From: Oreocharis arfaki
Lineage: Eukaryota > Chordata > Aves > Passeriformes > Paramythiidae
DNA: 64,000 nucleotides
Assembly: GCA_013398015.1 (NCBI GenBank)
Contig: VZRR01006626.1
Span: forward strand, 1 to 64,000
Direction of reading: 5' to 3'
The notes below the pieces were generated by a model. It searched no databases. It was not told where the DNA came from and saw only the letters and a list, made by a program, of their open reading frames with translations. This document shows, piece after piece, positions 45,884 through 59,300 of the stretch. Both the position numbers and the translations under genes were made by a program. Position 1 is the first letter of the stretch. Each line of letters begins with the position of its first letter.

Positions 45884-46419
45884 TTAAAGCTGCCGGGGTG
45901 CGTGGAGACGATGGACTGTAGCCGCGCTTCTCCCACAGGGTCCCTCACGGAGTCCCTTTGGCGGTGCCGCGCTAGCGCCTACGCAGGCAAAGAGTCTCAC
46001 CCTCGCTGCTGGGCGCCAGCTGCCACACACGCACGGTTCCGCGTGCCCGGAGAAGAAAACGCAAGAGAGATCCTTGTGTAGGGTTCCGATGCGCTTTATT
46101 CAGGGTCCGCTGGCCCGCGAACAAACCGCTCCGAGACACAAGCAGAGGCAAAAAGCGCACGCAAACGGGCGCGCGGCGCTTTTTCCCAAGCCCTCCCGGA
46201 CCGCCCGAACCTCGGCAACCAATCATCTGGGGGCTGGAGGAGCGGTAAGGCAGAGAGACAAAACAGGGGCAGATGGAAAAACGGGAGAGGAGGGGAGAGC
46301 GGGGCCGTGGGCCAGTGGGGAACCGAGGGAAAGGGAACCTGCTAGCAGGGTGAGAGGGGAGACCACTTTCAAACGGTTTGGGGGGATGCACCGTGGACTT
46401 ACCCGCCGCGGCATTAAAG
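45884..46419 (-). mobile_element. Solo LTR of the same ERV family, minus strand, with flanking TTAAAG
   Basis: 45891-46413 is the reverse complement of an LTR clearly related to those of the provirus: the 'TAAGTCCACGGTGCATCC', 'TTCCCTTTCCCTCGGTTCCCCAC', 'GAATAAAGCGC' and 'GGGACTCCGTGAGGGACCCTG' blocks are in the same order. Its ends are TGCCG...CGGCA. TTAAAG stands at 45884-45889 and 46414-46419, with one extra C on the left, so a 6-bp target duplication is likely. No internal sequence remains, as after LTR-LTR recombination. It keeps many CpGs that the proviral LTRs have lost or never had, so it is younger or of a different subfamily. Confidence 0.9.
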
Positions 46420-48951
46420 GATAAAAATTTCAAGGTGGAACTTACTGTTGCAGCTTTCTCTTGTCTCCCATTACACAATTTTGGGTTGATAGGCTTGACT
46501 TTATGATAAACAAGCTGCTCAAGTCTAAATTTTATCGCCTTCTCTGCTGTGATCCTAATGCCTAATTCTTAAGGTTTATTGTGATTCAACTAATTTGAAA
46601 CAGAAATTGCAAATAAGCAATAATAAAAAATACAGTGTTTTTCAACACAACAACAAAAAAAAGAAAATTGCCAAGTGGCAGCTTCTTAACCCTATGAATC
46701 TGTAATTTTTTCCCACTTCTGCTCCCAAGATTATAAATATTCTAGTTCTTCAAAGGTCACTGTTCTTAGTTATATAACAAACTTGTATCCATTTTCACAG
46801 AGACATCATGTCAAACATATTTTTATTCTTTTAAAAACACATAGTATTATTATACCGCTTTCATACTGACTGTGCATCTCCAGTCAGGACTTGGGTTGAA
46901 ACTTCCTCATTAGTTGTGTTTCCAGCTACTGACTATTTCATAAATAACATTGTATCAAAGTAAAGAAATAAAAGCCCCCACCAACAGAGAAACAAATAAT
47001 AAAATTTCAGCGAAAGAACCAAGCCTTATGAAGTTTAGCACGAAACATGGTGAAAAAAAAAGAAAAAGCCACTTCTGGGTGGTTTACTTGACCTGAAATG
47101 TTGTTATTTTCTTTATTTTGTGTTTCAGTTTCAGACTGTGTTTCTTCTTGTATATGGAGTGAATATATGTGACATATGTGGAGTTCATTTTACTATAGGT
47201 TTGGAAGAGGTTATTTTTAAATAACAGAATGCACAAAATCATTAGAGTATTCATCATGCTATTACAATGAAATACTTGAAGGAAAACACAAAATATTGCT
47301 CTTTTGCTTGCAAATGTGTCTTAACAACTTCCAGAAACACAAAAAGCATGTGTGTGGCTCAAAGAATTTTACACTCTTACATAGAAAAGACCGAACTGTA
47401 CGAAATATAGGAGTTAAAATACCCAAACTACAATAACTTTTGATGTCATAATAATTATTAAAAAAAAAAGATGGCAGTAACAGCGATAACAGCTGCTTTA
47501 ACAGCATCACAATTATCAGATAATTCCAATTGAATTCTAATGCAAAAGAGTCAAACACACCAGTATTGAAAGGAGAGTGATAGAATCTGAAGTTTGTGAT
47601 TGATCCTTACTGTGTGTCAAGGTATTGCTTGCAACTCTAATGAATGCAGTTCTGAATTTAAATTTTTTACTCTTTGGTTTTCTATGGCAAATAGAATATT
47701 GATATAAGGAACTGAAGTCTTTATATGCATAAAACACAGCACTGATTTTAACTGAATTTCTTAGAAGTCTGTTTTGGAACAAATTTTTCTAAGAAGATCT
47801 GATAAGGAGATTTTATTTAGGCACCTCAGGCTAAACAATTGACAATGCATATATCAAAATTAGTAATTTTTGGAATGAATTCTATCTTTTTGCCAATATA
47901 CCCATTTTTTGTTATGGCTTCCAAATTTTGCCTGACAATGCCAGTTCCGTTCCCAAGCTGTTAGCAGAAACCCTGTCACTAGTTCAGTGACAAAAAATGC
48001 AGATAATTTCTGTAAAAAATGTGTTTACCATCCAGGATGAAATTCATCACCTTGCATTTGGCTCACAAAGGCTCTATCTCACCCTGGTAAACCACAAACT
48101 AAAGTTTTACATTGTGTGTGTGTCCTTGTGGGGAACCTGTGTGGTGAAATAAATTTCACCAGCATGAGCAACTAGGAGCAGTATGGCCCAATAGCAATAA
48201 CTGCTGCCTGTGGTACAAATAAGTCATGGAACAGCCCATGAACAAAACTGATTAACTCCTTCTACTTTAAATGCAGGTGTGCTCCGAAAATTGACTCTTA
48301 AAATATCAGTTTTGAATGTGTCACTAATGTTTTACATATTCAGTTTTTGAATATGTGTGTAATTCAAATACCTGCATCCTCCTTATGAGACTTGAAAGAC
48401 ACACAGGACACACTGGGTAGGTTGGTTCTTTCAATTCCATAGATTCTTGCAGTATCCAACACAGAAAACAGAATTTTTTCAGTGAAGCAGAGTTAGAAAA
48501 TTTCCCTCGTATTAATCTGAGGCACAATTTGTCTAGGGGATCATAATTTTTGAGTACACTTGATCTTAATTTTGGAGAAGCAGGTAATCTTTTCTGTATT
48601 GCAGACCTAGACTATCTTGTTTCTGTAATTCGGGACTGAGATTTAGAACTGTCTGGAAATCCAGGATATTTTTTTCTTTTTTTGCTACTGCTGTGGAGCT
48701 TTTGGTGAGACTGTAAATTTTCCTCACTCTCTTTAAGCCAGAAAAATTTAGCAAACTACTTTCCCTGTTGTGTTTTTCCCATCTCATGGCTGTAAAAATT
48801 GACTGGGTTTTCTTGATACACTGGTTCTTGAGATAATGAATGCTTTTGGAATGAATTTTTCAGCATTTATTTTTAATTGCATATTTTTAAACTTCTTAGG
48901 ACTTTCCTTTTATGATTTAGTGGTTTATGTGTTACAGTAGTAGTGCTAGAT
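46420..48951. other. AT-rich unique sequence, no gene seen
   Basis: No repeat or supported coding frame recognised. Confidence 0.55.
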
Positions 48952-49015
48952 TGACAGTTGGACTTGATGATCTTAAAGGTCTCTTCCAACCCTGACGGTT
49001 CTATGATTCTATGAT
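48952..49015 (+). repeat. Very short CR1 3' end
   Basis: TTGGACTTGATGATCTTAAAGG, CTCTTCCAACCCTGACGG, then TTCTATGATTCTATGA. Only the last 64 bases of a CR1, with a well-preserved tail repeat. Confidence 0.9.
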
Positions 49016-52000
49016 AATAAAAGCATTTTTTTGTTGATCTCAATCTTTTGATGAATGTGCAAAAAGCAAAATAATATGACCTTCACCAAGACTTTTTCTT
49101 GATTTAGAGTGTGGCCTGTTTCATATTGCAGTCTGTTGTTTTTTTGCTGCAGTTATTCAATAAGCCTAAATAAGGTTTTTAGGTCAAATATTTGTGCATA
49201 CTTTTTCTTTGATCAGACTACAGCTACAATTAGTAGCTCTGATTACTTAAACAGTGAGTTTTATATAGATATACCTTATCTGAGCTCATTGATCAAACCG
49301 AGATTTTTAAACATTCAGAGACAGCAGAGAACTATTGAAGTAAACTAAAGGAAACGCATGAAATTTAGTGCACATTTCTTGGAAGACTGAAGAATTATTG
49401 GTACAGATGTGGTTCTATAACATACATGTGCACTTTTTGATTTCCAAAAGTTATTACTGAATACACAGCATATAAACAACCAATTTTATTTGATTTGATC
49501 TTTGGGATCTTTCATGACATCTTATCAAAAGGAATGTTGTATATTGGACATGCCAATATGTATCTGGATACCTGTGAATTGGTTGTTTGGTTTTTGTAGA
49601 AGTTGGATTTGGCTCAACTCTTTAAAAATCAAGTGAATAATAAAGCAAAACAAGACCCACATATGCCTTTAAAAGTATGTGAATATGCATTTTGTGCTTT
49701 TCCCAGCCAAATGTCTATGCTTGTGCAGAAAGTGCCAATTTAGTGCACTGAGCCAAAGATCTTCAGGGAATGTCAGTCTTACCTAAATACTTCAATGACT
49801 TTTCTTCACCAAACAGCTCTTCAAATGTAGAGTCCTACTAAGTCTTCCTTGCTATAGAATTATTTCTGTTTTTAATAATGTGTATGTATACAATAAAATC
49901 TTAATAAAATAAAATCTTTCTCTATTCTTTTCACTTCTCTTCCATTTGATATTGAAGAATTTCTGAAATAGTTTATACAACCAATGCTCCTGAGTAGGTG
50001 CTCGGTGCTAAGTTGTATCTGCACTAAGAAGTGCATTCTAGGGCAGATTCTATTATATCTATCTATGAATTCCTAGATAATATTTTAATGACTAAATGAT
50101 GGTCATCTCATTTTATTAGCTGTTTCATCACAAGAAGCATTATTACAGAAAGCATTGTTTTGACATATTGTACAAAATAACCAGCTTCTTAGATTTCTAT
50201 AAATATGTTATAATCTTATTTTACAGATAACAGTTTCAAGGAAAGTTTTAGAAAATCTTGATACATCAGCTGTTTCTTACTTGCAACAGTTGCTCAACTG
50301 TTGCTTAGCTTTCTAAGTCTGTACTACCTAAGACTTTAAGAATCTTCAACAAGTGTTTTTAAGGTCTGACTACAATTGCTTGGTTATTTTGGACAAGATA
50401 CTAGCCAGAACAGAGAAAATGTATTTCCCTATGGGTATTGCACTTCTTTCACTAGAAAGACAACCTGGATTCATTTTTTCATCTTCTAGAGGGATTGACT
50501 TGATAGTTTATCACTTTTGCATTAAATTTGAGGTTTCCGTTCAGTTTGGCGAGGTGCACAATACTCAAATACTGGGTAGTACCCCTCTTGTGCAAAAACT
50601 TTCACCTTACACATAGAACCCTAAGAGTCTGGCTAGGAGAGAGAGGAGAGACATGAATACTTCCAGTCATGGTTTCTTTCGGCACTTGGTTTCTGTAAAT
50701 AATTTATATTTCACATTAACAACCATTAAACAAAGAATACGTTATTTTTTCTTAAAACTTATTCTTACTCAAAGTCTTTTGCTGTGTACTTGCTTTGCTT
50801 ACAAAGAAAATACCCTGTAGTTATTTATTTTTCAAAGTTTTCGAAGAGAAACATGCCATCTTCAAGATTTTAGGTTCGTGCACATAGCTGAATGAAGTAG
50901 TACACACTTAAGATTTCCATTCAACTTACATCCCTCTGAGCACTGAGAGCAAATTGAAACACATGCATAATGCCCTTAAGTCTGATAAGGACTTTATTAC
51001 ACTGTATTGGAACAAAATTAGGGGAGAGGATGAACTTCATTCATTGCAGCATTCTAAATGTTTAAACTTTCTTCAAAGATTTTTTTCATTGCTTTCTCTA
51101 TAATTCTTCTTTCCTCGTACTAGCCTATATCTATGTTAATATCTGGCTGTGACTAAAGCCAGCAAAAAGGGTATTCAGTGCTTGTCTTTGAACAATATAT
51201 TATTTTAGGCACAATTGTGGGAGAATAGATTATGGAATTTTATATCATCTGTCAAAGCATTTATGTATCAGATGACAAAAGGATAGTCTAAACGTGTTGC
51301 TATAGAATGATGTAGTTTTTAAAAATAAGAATCCCTGGACAAATGAAAAAAATCTTCATCATTACCCTGCAAACTTTTGTTATCATATTATTTTGTGATT
51401 TGGGTAGCACAGTTTAGATGTCTACCTTTGATCAGGTTCATTGACATAGGTAAAGTGAATCCCACTTTTTATAACATTTTTTCATCATGCATATCTGCAC
51501 CATCAGCTTCTCTCCTTCACAGGGAATCTTTACCTCCAGCATCTATTCTGGTGCCTCCCAAGGTAGAACAGGATTGTTACGTAGTTTTATGGCCTAATGT
51601 ATCATTAAAAAAAAAAAACAAACCAAAATTACTTGAATTCACAGAGTGACTTTTCACAAAAATCTGTGTCTTGGAACTTCTGCTAACAAAAGACACATTT
51701 CAGGTATGCTTATTTAAATCTATCAGTCTGTCAGAAAAGCACATGGGATTATACTTCAGAGCTGCATTAACAGCTATTAGTATATAGCTGGTAGATAATT
51801 TGAGGGATAGTATATTACGGCTGCGGAATTCGTAAACTTTGAGAATTTGGCTGGGCTATTTTGACTGCAATTGGTATATTTAATAGTGGCGTGCATTTAA
51901 GATGCAAAGCAATAAACTGCCATTTCTACATTGAAAATCTTTACTATTTGTTGTACTAAAAAAATCTGAATTTATCAATCAAACGACGTTCTTAAGACTG

Positions 52001-53132
52001 GTATTATTCAGTCTGAAAGTCAAATTGCTTTTCTTCAATATTGTTTTCAATGAAATTTTTGTTGCCATTATTTTAGTGGTTTGCAAAAAAGAAAGTAAGA
52101 AATGAGTTAGCAGATGAAAAACTAACCTAGTTTGCCAGTTCATCTTCATTTCTTTTAAATTTTGACTTTAATTTTGTGTCATTTATTTTCCCTAGAATTC
52201 TGGCCTAATTTTCAGAAGACTTGAATCATCAATTATTTTAACATAAAAAACCAAAAGATAGATGGATGCCAAGATGCTTCCTCTCCCCAGCCTGTCCCAG
52301 CTATAAAACACCCTGCCTCAGTTTCCTTCACTATAAAAACACAGTGCTAAACAACAATAATTGCACAGATAGAACCTTCAAACTGTGGTCAAAGATACCA
52401 CATTAAGCTGGGCAAGAAATTTGGCAAGCTAACAGGATTCTGAAGTAAATGTAAACTTTTGAGTACTGAAATTCAGATTTATAGAATCAGCTATGGAGAA
52501 TCTACACAGAAAAAGGAGGCTAATGACTAAGGAGTGCAAGTCTTATATGGAGAAGCTATGAAAGCTTTTAGGTTATGCCCTGTTACAGGGCATAGGTGTA
52601 TCCTGAGATGTAATTTTAAAAGGATCTAGTGCTTCAAACTCTTTGCAAACATATTATGAGGCAAAACTGTGAGTGTCTTTTATAAGATTTGTTTTTTAAT
52701 GTCTCTCAGTTTCTTCCATTCTCTACAATACTTGCTATGATGCACTTATACTGACAGAAAACATTAATTCTCACCTAAATTTGCCTCAAGCATGTAAAAT
52801 TATCCGCAAATCTGCTGTGAAGTTTTATTGCCATCTGACTTTCACTCAGAAACGGGAGGACAGTTTTGTAATATAATTAAGAAATTCTACATATATCCAC
52901 TTAGAGATATACATATAATGATGATTTTCTACCTAGCGGGGCAAGTCAGAGATTAATTTTAATTATAACCCACTAAAAATTACTTGCATATATCCTAAAC
53001 GAAGATGCTGGTGGGAAACATTTTAAGTTACTGCAGATTTTTTTTTGCTATTCTGAGACTATTTAAAGCTTCCTAAATGCAGAAGCAGAAATCAGCACAT
53101 AACGTGATTTCCAATATCCTTCAGTAACTACT
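49016..53132. other. AT-rich unique region, no gene seen
   Basis: No repeat family or supported gene in about 4 kb. It holds a perfect 10-base inverted repeat at 52574-52594. Confidence 0.55.
52574..52594. repeat. Perfect 10-bp inverted repeat with one-base spacer
   Basis: TATGCCCTGT, T, ACAGGGCATA. The arms are exact reverse complements. On RNA a one-base loop is impossible, so at least one pair would open. It could also be a dimeric protein site or chance. Confidence 0.7.
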
Positions 53133-54275
53133 TGTCTTGGTTTGAAAGACAGGTGTCTATCAAGGAAGGCAGGAACCTCCCTTGGAATGGAAAAAAATAT
53201 GACCCCTTTCCCTCTGAATTATTGTAACGTTGAAATTAAGGGTCTTTCAGGCAAAGGTACGGGAAAAGGAATAACAGTGCTTTACTAGTATGCATATGTA
53301 TAACAAGACAAACAATGGCAGCAACAACAAACCAGACCAGGAACCCAGTGCCAGCCTTCTCTCGGCTGTCAGGCACTTTCCCCTTTGCTGTAGTTACGGC
53401 CACAGCCGGCAGGGGTGCTGGTGGCTCCCGGCCGGGCAGAGTGGGTGCGATGATTCCCCCGCGGCTGCAGGGGGCGCTGTGGTGTGAGCTCGGCCACCTC
53501 TCCCTGTGGTAATGGCAGCCCAGTGAGGGGAGGAGATGGAAGAGGGGCTTCCTTTGCAAACTCACTGGGGGCAGCTGATTCTGGTGCCCCTCTGGATGGC
53601 AAAATAGGTTGTAGCAGGAACCTCGGAGCAGCAAGTTGGAAGAGCAGGGATGAGCAGCCCTTGGAGCAGGAAATGTATCAGAAACTCTGCCGCTGTAGCA
53701 GGAGCTGTGGGGTGTCCCAGCAGGCAGGGGGTGCAGGGTTACAGTGTAGCAAAAAACCCAGAACAGTGGCAGAGAATCCGCGGGGCCGGGCAGTGGCAGC
53801 TCGGCTCCCCAACGCAGCTGGGAGAGGCTCCCTTGGAGAGAGGAGGGTCTGGGGGTCCCAGGGGTTCCCCTGAGACACCAGAGCTGATTGTGAGGGTCCT
53901 TTCCAGTGAGACAGGGTGTTAACAAGGTCCCAGTCCAACGCCTGCTCTTACAAGGAAAGGCTCACCCACAGTAAGGAAGCAGCAGTACAGGGCTGGGCTC
54001 CAGCAGTGTCAGGGAGACCATCCTCCTCCAATTCTGACAGTGAGAGAGCAAGAGAAACTGAGCCCAGTCCCTCAGCCTCCTGCCAAAATCTCATGCTTTC
54101 TCTGCTCTTTCAAAGAGAAAGCCCCCCAGTTAAGAGAGTAGCCAGCTGTGCCCTTCCCCCACCTTGGCAATTTCTTTTGTCTCTTAAGTATCAGTAAATA
54201 TTGTCTCAGCAGCAAATGGGAGAAAATTCCCTAGGAGAAAGAAAAAAATAAAAAGAAAAATCCTAACCCCCAACA
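53133..54275 (-). repeat. Long passerine-type ERV LTR, minus strand
   Basis: The plus strand runs TGTCTTGGTTTGAAAGACAGG to CCTAACCCCCAACA, so the minus-strand LTR begins TGTTGGGGGTTAGG and ends CCAAGACA. The ends and the GC-rich, CpG-containing body match my memory of a songbird ERVL-like LTR group. Flanks CTACT and CTGCC differ by two transitions, so the target duplication is possible but unproven. A 229-codon minus-strand frame (53236-53925) lies inside in LTR orientation but has no recognisable domain. No internal gene adjoins, so it is a solo LTR. Confidence 0.78.
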
Positions 54276-56220
54276 CTGCCAAGATATAAATTGACTAAAA
54301 TAACCACCTTTTTCTAGTATTAGTGTTAATTTTTATTCTCTTTGTATATTGGTTTTATGCATTGTATCACATCTTAAAATGAGCATATGAATTCTCTGCC
54401 AGTATAGACAACATATGGTGAATCATGTGATAGAGACACCTTGTCTTATAATCATTTGCCAATTTCTTTGAGATTGTTCTTTTATTTGAAATTGAAATTC
54501 ATTAAACACTGTGCTGCAATAGTGTAAAAATGCAAAATACTTGATCAGAACTAGCAGCATGCACTTTAATATTGAGCTGATGTACAGTAGGCCAAACCAA
54601 CTTAGCCAAGCATTTTGGCAGCAATGAAGACAAACAACTTCCTGCGTTTTATCAGGTTCAGTGTACTCCATAGATCAAGGGAAGTGATTATTCCTTTTAA
54701 CTCAGACAAGGGGCTAAACAAATAAATTCAACAAACTTTGAAGAACATTCAGTTCTGATATTTTGAAATGTGAGCACACTGGGTTGACAAAAAGACATGC
54801 AAAGTCCTTGGTGATGTGCCAGTGTGCCAGAAGGTCATGGACAGGGAACTTTATTTGCAAGTAATAGCAGAAGAGGGAAGTAATATGAGTATGTTTTGGC
54901 TTGGTCGCATATTTTGTGTATTAGCACAGAGAGACTATGCAGACTCTTCTTGCCTCTGGTTTGCTTGTTGTTTGAGGTTTTTTTATTGCATGCCTTTTAT
55001 ATGCTTACTTGATAATAAAAATAGTATTATATTAGTATTATAAAATATAAATGCATTTTTTCTCAGTAAATATCCAGCAGGCTGCATGAAATGGTTAAGA
55101 ATGGAGGTGATACAGTGTATCAACATGCAAAGTTGAATAACAGTTATCTAAATTTTGGCATTTTGTGTCATCTACACATTACATTGTTAATATTAGGTTT
55201 TCCCAATTTTAGTTGTTCTTCTCCTGCCAAAACAGTTTTTTAAAGATGTGGAAACGAGCTAACAATCAAAATAAAATACTTGAGTTTTGCTGCTGTTGTT
55301 TGGGTTTTTTTTCCACAGAAAAGTAGTGTTTTGTTTTCTTTTATTCTAGGATTTTATTTCAAGTATTTTGAATTTTACCTATTCTGTCTGAGTATAGTCA
55401 CTATCATACTGGAATTAAAACAATTTTCGATTCCTTTGCAAATGTGTAGAGACAAGAAAGGACTTGTAACATCAGGCTTACATGTATGGTACATCAAAAG
55501 CATAAGCATTTAATTGATTATGGATGAAATTACATTGCAGGTTTTGTACTATCTCTTTGGAGGATGAGAGCTGTGAAACTGAATTCCCATCTGCTGGCAT
55601 GCAGAGGTGGGAAGTACAGAAAAAAATAATCAGAAAATTTAAGAGAGTAGAAGTAGTAGAAGTAGATAGAAGAAATAGTACTAGTTTAGAAGATGGATGA
55701 CATCGCTAGCATTCTGACCACACTCCTCAAGATAATGAAAAGACAGGTTCACCAGCATTTTGTAAGAATCATTAAGGCAGTTTAAATGTAATCATTATTA
55801 AGAGATTATTTAAATCTCTTGCCAGGAGCCAACGTGAAAAATAAAAGGATATTTTGTCTCAAAGAATTTTTTTTTTCCTAGACACATTGGCTTTTTTTTT
55901 TTTTTTAACAGTTTGATTAGGTCATTATTAAGGCTTTTTCTTTTCTAGAAAATCTGAATTACCTTCCAGATATATGAATGCAGCACTATATGAAAATATG
56001 TGCAAACTACAAAGCAGTAACCTTACAGAACAAATAAATACAAAGTGTAATGCTCTTGGGATTGTACTTAACTCACCTTAGAAAGCAATACTAACCTTCC
56101 CCCTTAGCCCCCCAAAAACTTTCAAGGAATTGCATGATAGCTATCTTCCCTGTGAATGGCTTTGGAGGATAGTTTAATGTTTCTTTTTTCTTTCTTTAAG
56201 CTGCTCTAATATGAATTATG
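54276..56220. other. AT-rich unique sequence, no gene seen
   Basis: No repeat family or gene. Poly-T runs at about 55868-55876 and 55892-55906. Confidence 0.55.
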
Positions 56221-56223
56221 CTT

Positions 56224-56357
56224 TTTCAGGCAGGAAGGCAGGAGGAAGGCAGGAAAGAAGAAAGGAAGGCAGGCAGGCAGGCAGGGAGGAAGGAAGGAAG
56301 CAAGGAAGGCAGGAAGGAAGGCAGGAAGGCAGGAAGGAAGGAAGGAAGGAAGGAAGG
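56224..56357. repeat. GGAA / GGCA microsatellite
   Basis: About 130 bases of AGGA, AGGC and GGAAGGCA units. The end is a pure (GGAA)n run. Confidence 0.95.
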
Positions 56358-59300
56358 TCCTTTTAGGTAAGAAGTAACCTAAATGGTTCATCTTTTCGTG
56401 GAGTTTTAATTCAGATGCATTAGCTCGTCTAGCCTGCTCTTTTGTATATTGTAAATCACTAAGGTTGAATTTTTACCCAAATACCCAACAAAACCACATT
56501 TCTAGAATGCAGCATGTGAGGTGATATGTTAAAAAGAGACCAAATTTTGTCGAGTTAGGCCTTTGGAAAATGCATTTAATTAGAGTCAGTGTGCTAAGGC
56601 AGATCTTTCAAGTCTCTGATCCCATTTAAAGCATCAATAATGCTCTGAAGCACTATAAACTTAACATGCTAAGACCCACAGAAGGAATAAACAGTACAGT
56701 ACCCCATGTTGCAGTTGTTTTTCGGGCTTATGTAGTCCATGACCGACATATGTTGGTCTGATAGACCAACAGAAGCAGCCTACTAGAGCCCAGATTTCTG
56801 GTTTTTGTATGAAAGCAAGACACTTTTCACCATCTGCAGCGAGAACATAGCAAAAATGCCAGACCATCAGGATGACAGGCGGGGTCCATCTACCCCTTCA
56901 GCTTCTCAGTGTGGACAGAACTGCAGATTCCAAAGAAAAAATAAGAGGTTGCATCCATTTTCCCAGGCCACCATAATTCATAAATTACACAATCAATCTT
57001 AGAAATAGTACATAATTTTATTCTAAGGTCTCATGGGGATACTTAGCATGTATCTTCTAGAGTACGTATTTCTTACAGCTAGGAAGATATGTGCTATTTC
57101 ATGTTTGGAAACATTTGGGTTTTGACCAGTCTTTGAAACAAGACTTGTCAACTCTAGATAGGACCTTCAAAACAAAAAAACTCTTCGCTCTTTCTCATTT
57201 TTGACACTTCTATAATATTTAAACTTCGTAGGGTAAGATATGAATACTGAAACTACTGTGAGATTGACTGTGCTGCTCAGATCTCCAGTCCAGTTTTGTT
57301 GATGGGGGAAAAAATGGATAAATAACAAAATGGTGGGTATTTTGTCTAACTGGACCGCCAAATTCTTCCTGTTAATCTTTATGACTAAAACTGCAGCAAA
57401 ATATAACTGCTGGCTTCAAAAAACTATTCAAATTTTTTAACGAGTGCGTGTTTGTCAAGATGCGCGCTCACTGTGCATGTGTTTTCCATTTGAGTTACTC
57501 TCAAAATACCCTCAAGAAGAAGTAATCTTAAATACAGCATATTTGGAAGAAGAGGCGTGTTGCTTCATATGAAATAAGCTAACGTTGGGATAGCGTTTTT
57601 TAATATTTAGTAGTAATTAATAGAAGGTAACATAAGTTAATATAGGGAGCTCATAAATTCAAAAACCTTCAGTGTCATGGATGGCTGCTAAGGAAATCGC
57701 CATTACTACAGAGCAGATTAACACCTCCATTCAGTTTGAGTTGCATATTTGTCATCTTTCTTTACCTGCCTGGACTCAAAAACATGCAGTGGTGTCTAGT
57801 GGCTGGAGAAAATGTCACTGTATAATTATATTAATTGATGAGATAGGAGCACTGAAGATGAAAGATAAATGAGCAATTTCTGTTTGCATCATGGCAAACA
57901 AAGAGTTTAAATGAGGGATTGCAATCATATATCCGTGTAAACTTGATTGGGATCCTGAAATCTTTTAGTAAAACAAAAGATATACCTGAATATTAACTGA
58001 ATAAAACATCAGTGCACATGAAGGTTCTATAGAAACTAGAGTCTGCATGCCCATGAGATGAGCTCTGGCAGGTAGAGCAACCTTGAGAGAGCAGGTTTTG
58101 CATCTGCTCATTGAATATCCAATATTCTGGGTGCTGTTGCATCCTTTCCAATATAAATAAAATTGATGTTTTTGGAACGTTCAGAAAGCCAGAAAGTCTT
58201 TCCTGTCCTTCACATATAGATATTCCTAATTGACAATGAATTATGATAGAGAGAATTGCCTCATTTTTCTCTCCTGACCCTTCTCTTTCTCAAAGACAGT
58301 AGAAGCCTATTTTAAAAGAAACTAAGGGGGAGCACCCTTTCCGTAGGTGCTAACTTCCAGATCTCCAGCCTCAGTGGAAGACATGATTTCAAGATCATGT
58401 TGTGCTCCTTCAGACTGACAGTGAATATTGTGAATTTCTAGTGCTCCAGTCTGCTCAGTAGTTAGAGATCAAAAGAGGTTATGACTTCAGTGATGGCTTA
58501 ACTGCACAAATGATTGTAGCACACAGCTTTTATGTAAAGAAGAAAGTTTGCTGGTTGATTCCTTGGCACACTTTAAATACATTTTTGCAAACATCCCACA
58601 GAACAGAGTTTATCTTACCTATTTAGGAAAAACATTGTAAAGTCAGTTATTTTCTGATTCAGTTCACCCACCTTTTGACGTTTCACGGCAGAGTCAGATT
58701 TCCTTTTTCTAAAACATTCTGGAGATGATCAGGCTCTAAGGTCGTGAGACAGAGGAAGAAAGGTATGGTAAATATGTATACATAAAACTGTGCCAAGTAT
58801 TCTCATGCCAAGTACACTACCAAATCTTGTCTTCAGAAAACATGGTGTCTTTTTTTCTTTTTTAAAATTCTTTTAAAAAATTTTTAAACTTAAAAAAATG
58901 CTTTGAGTTTGAAGTTTTATAGAAGGTTCCACTGACATTGATTCTTAATTTGTATTTCCTGCAAATATGTCTGACTGAAAAAGTACTAAGTTATATTAGA
59001 TGTAATAGACTTATTTTGATTTGAACTACTGATGACATTCAACAAGTTTTAGATGATATAATGAGTTAAGTTGGAGAAAGAACCAGAATTTTTATGGGAG
59101 TTGTATTCTTCATACTGAGATTAAATGAAAATCAAAAATAACAGCAACTTTCGCTAAGTAGGTGAAACTTGGTAAATTCCTTGTTAAATTGAAATTTCAG
59201 ACTAGAACTTTAGGAATTCAGTTACTTCTCACATATTGATAAAGTAGGCATGATGTCCGTTAAGGAATCATTACTTATTTTATGTAGTGCTACTCATTTT

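Noticed and set aside
45972..46478. 168-codon minus-strand frame
   Set aside because: It covers the solo LTR and its flank. The open frame reflects GC-rich LTR sequence and has no domain.
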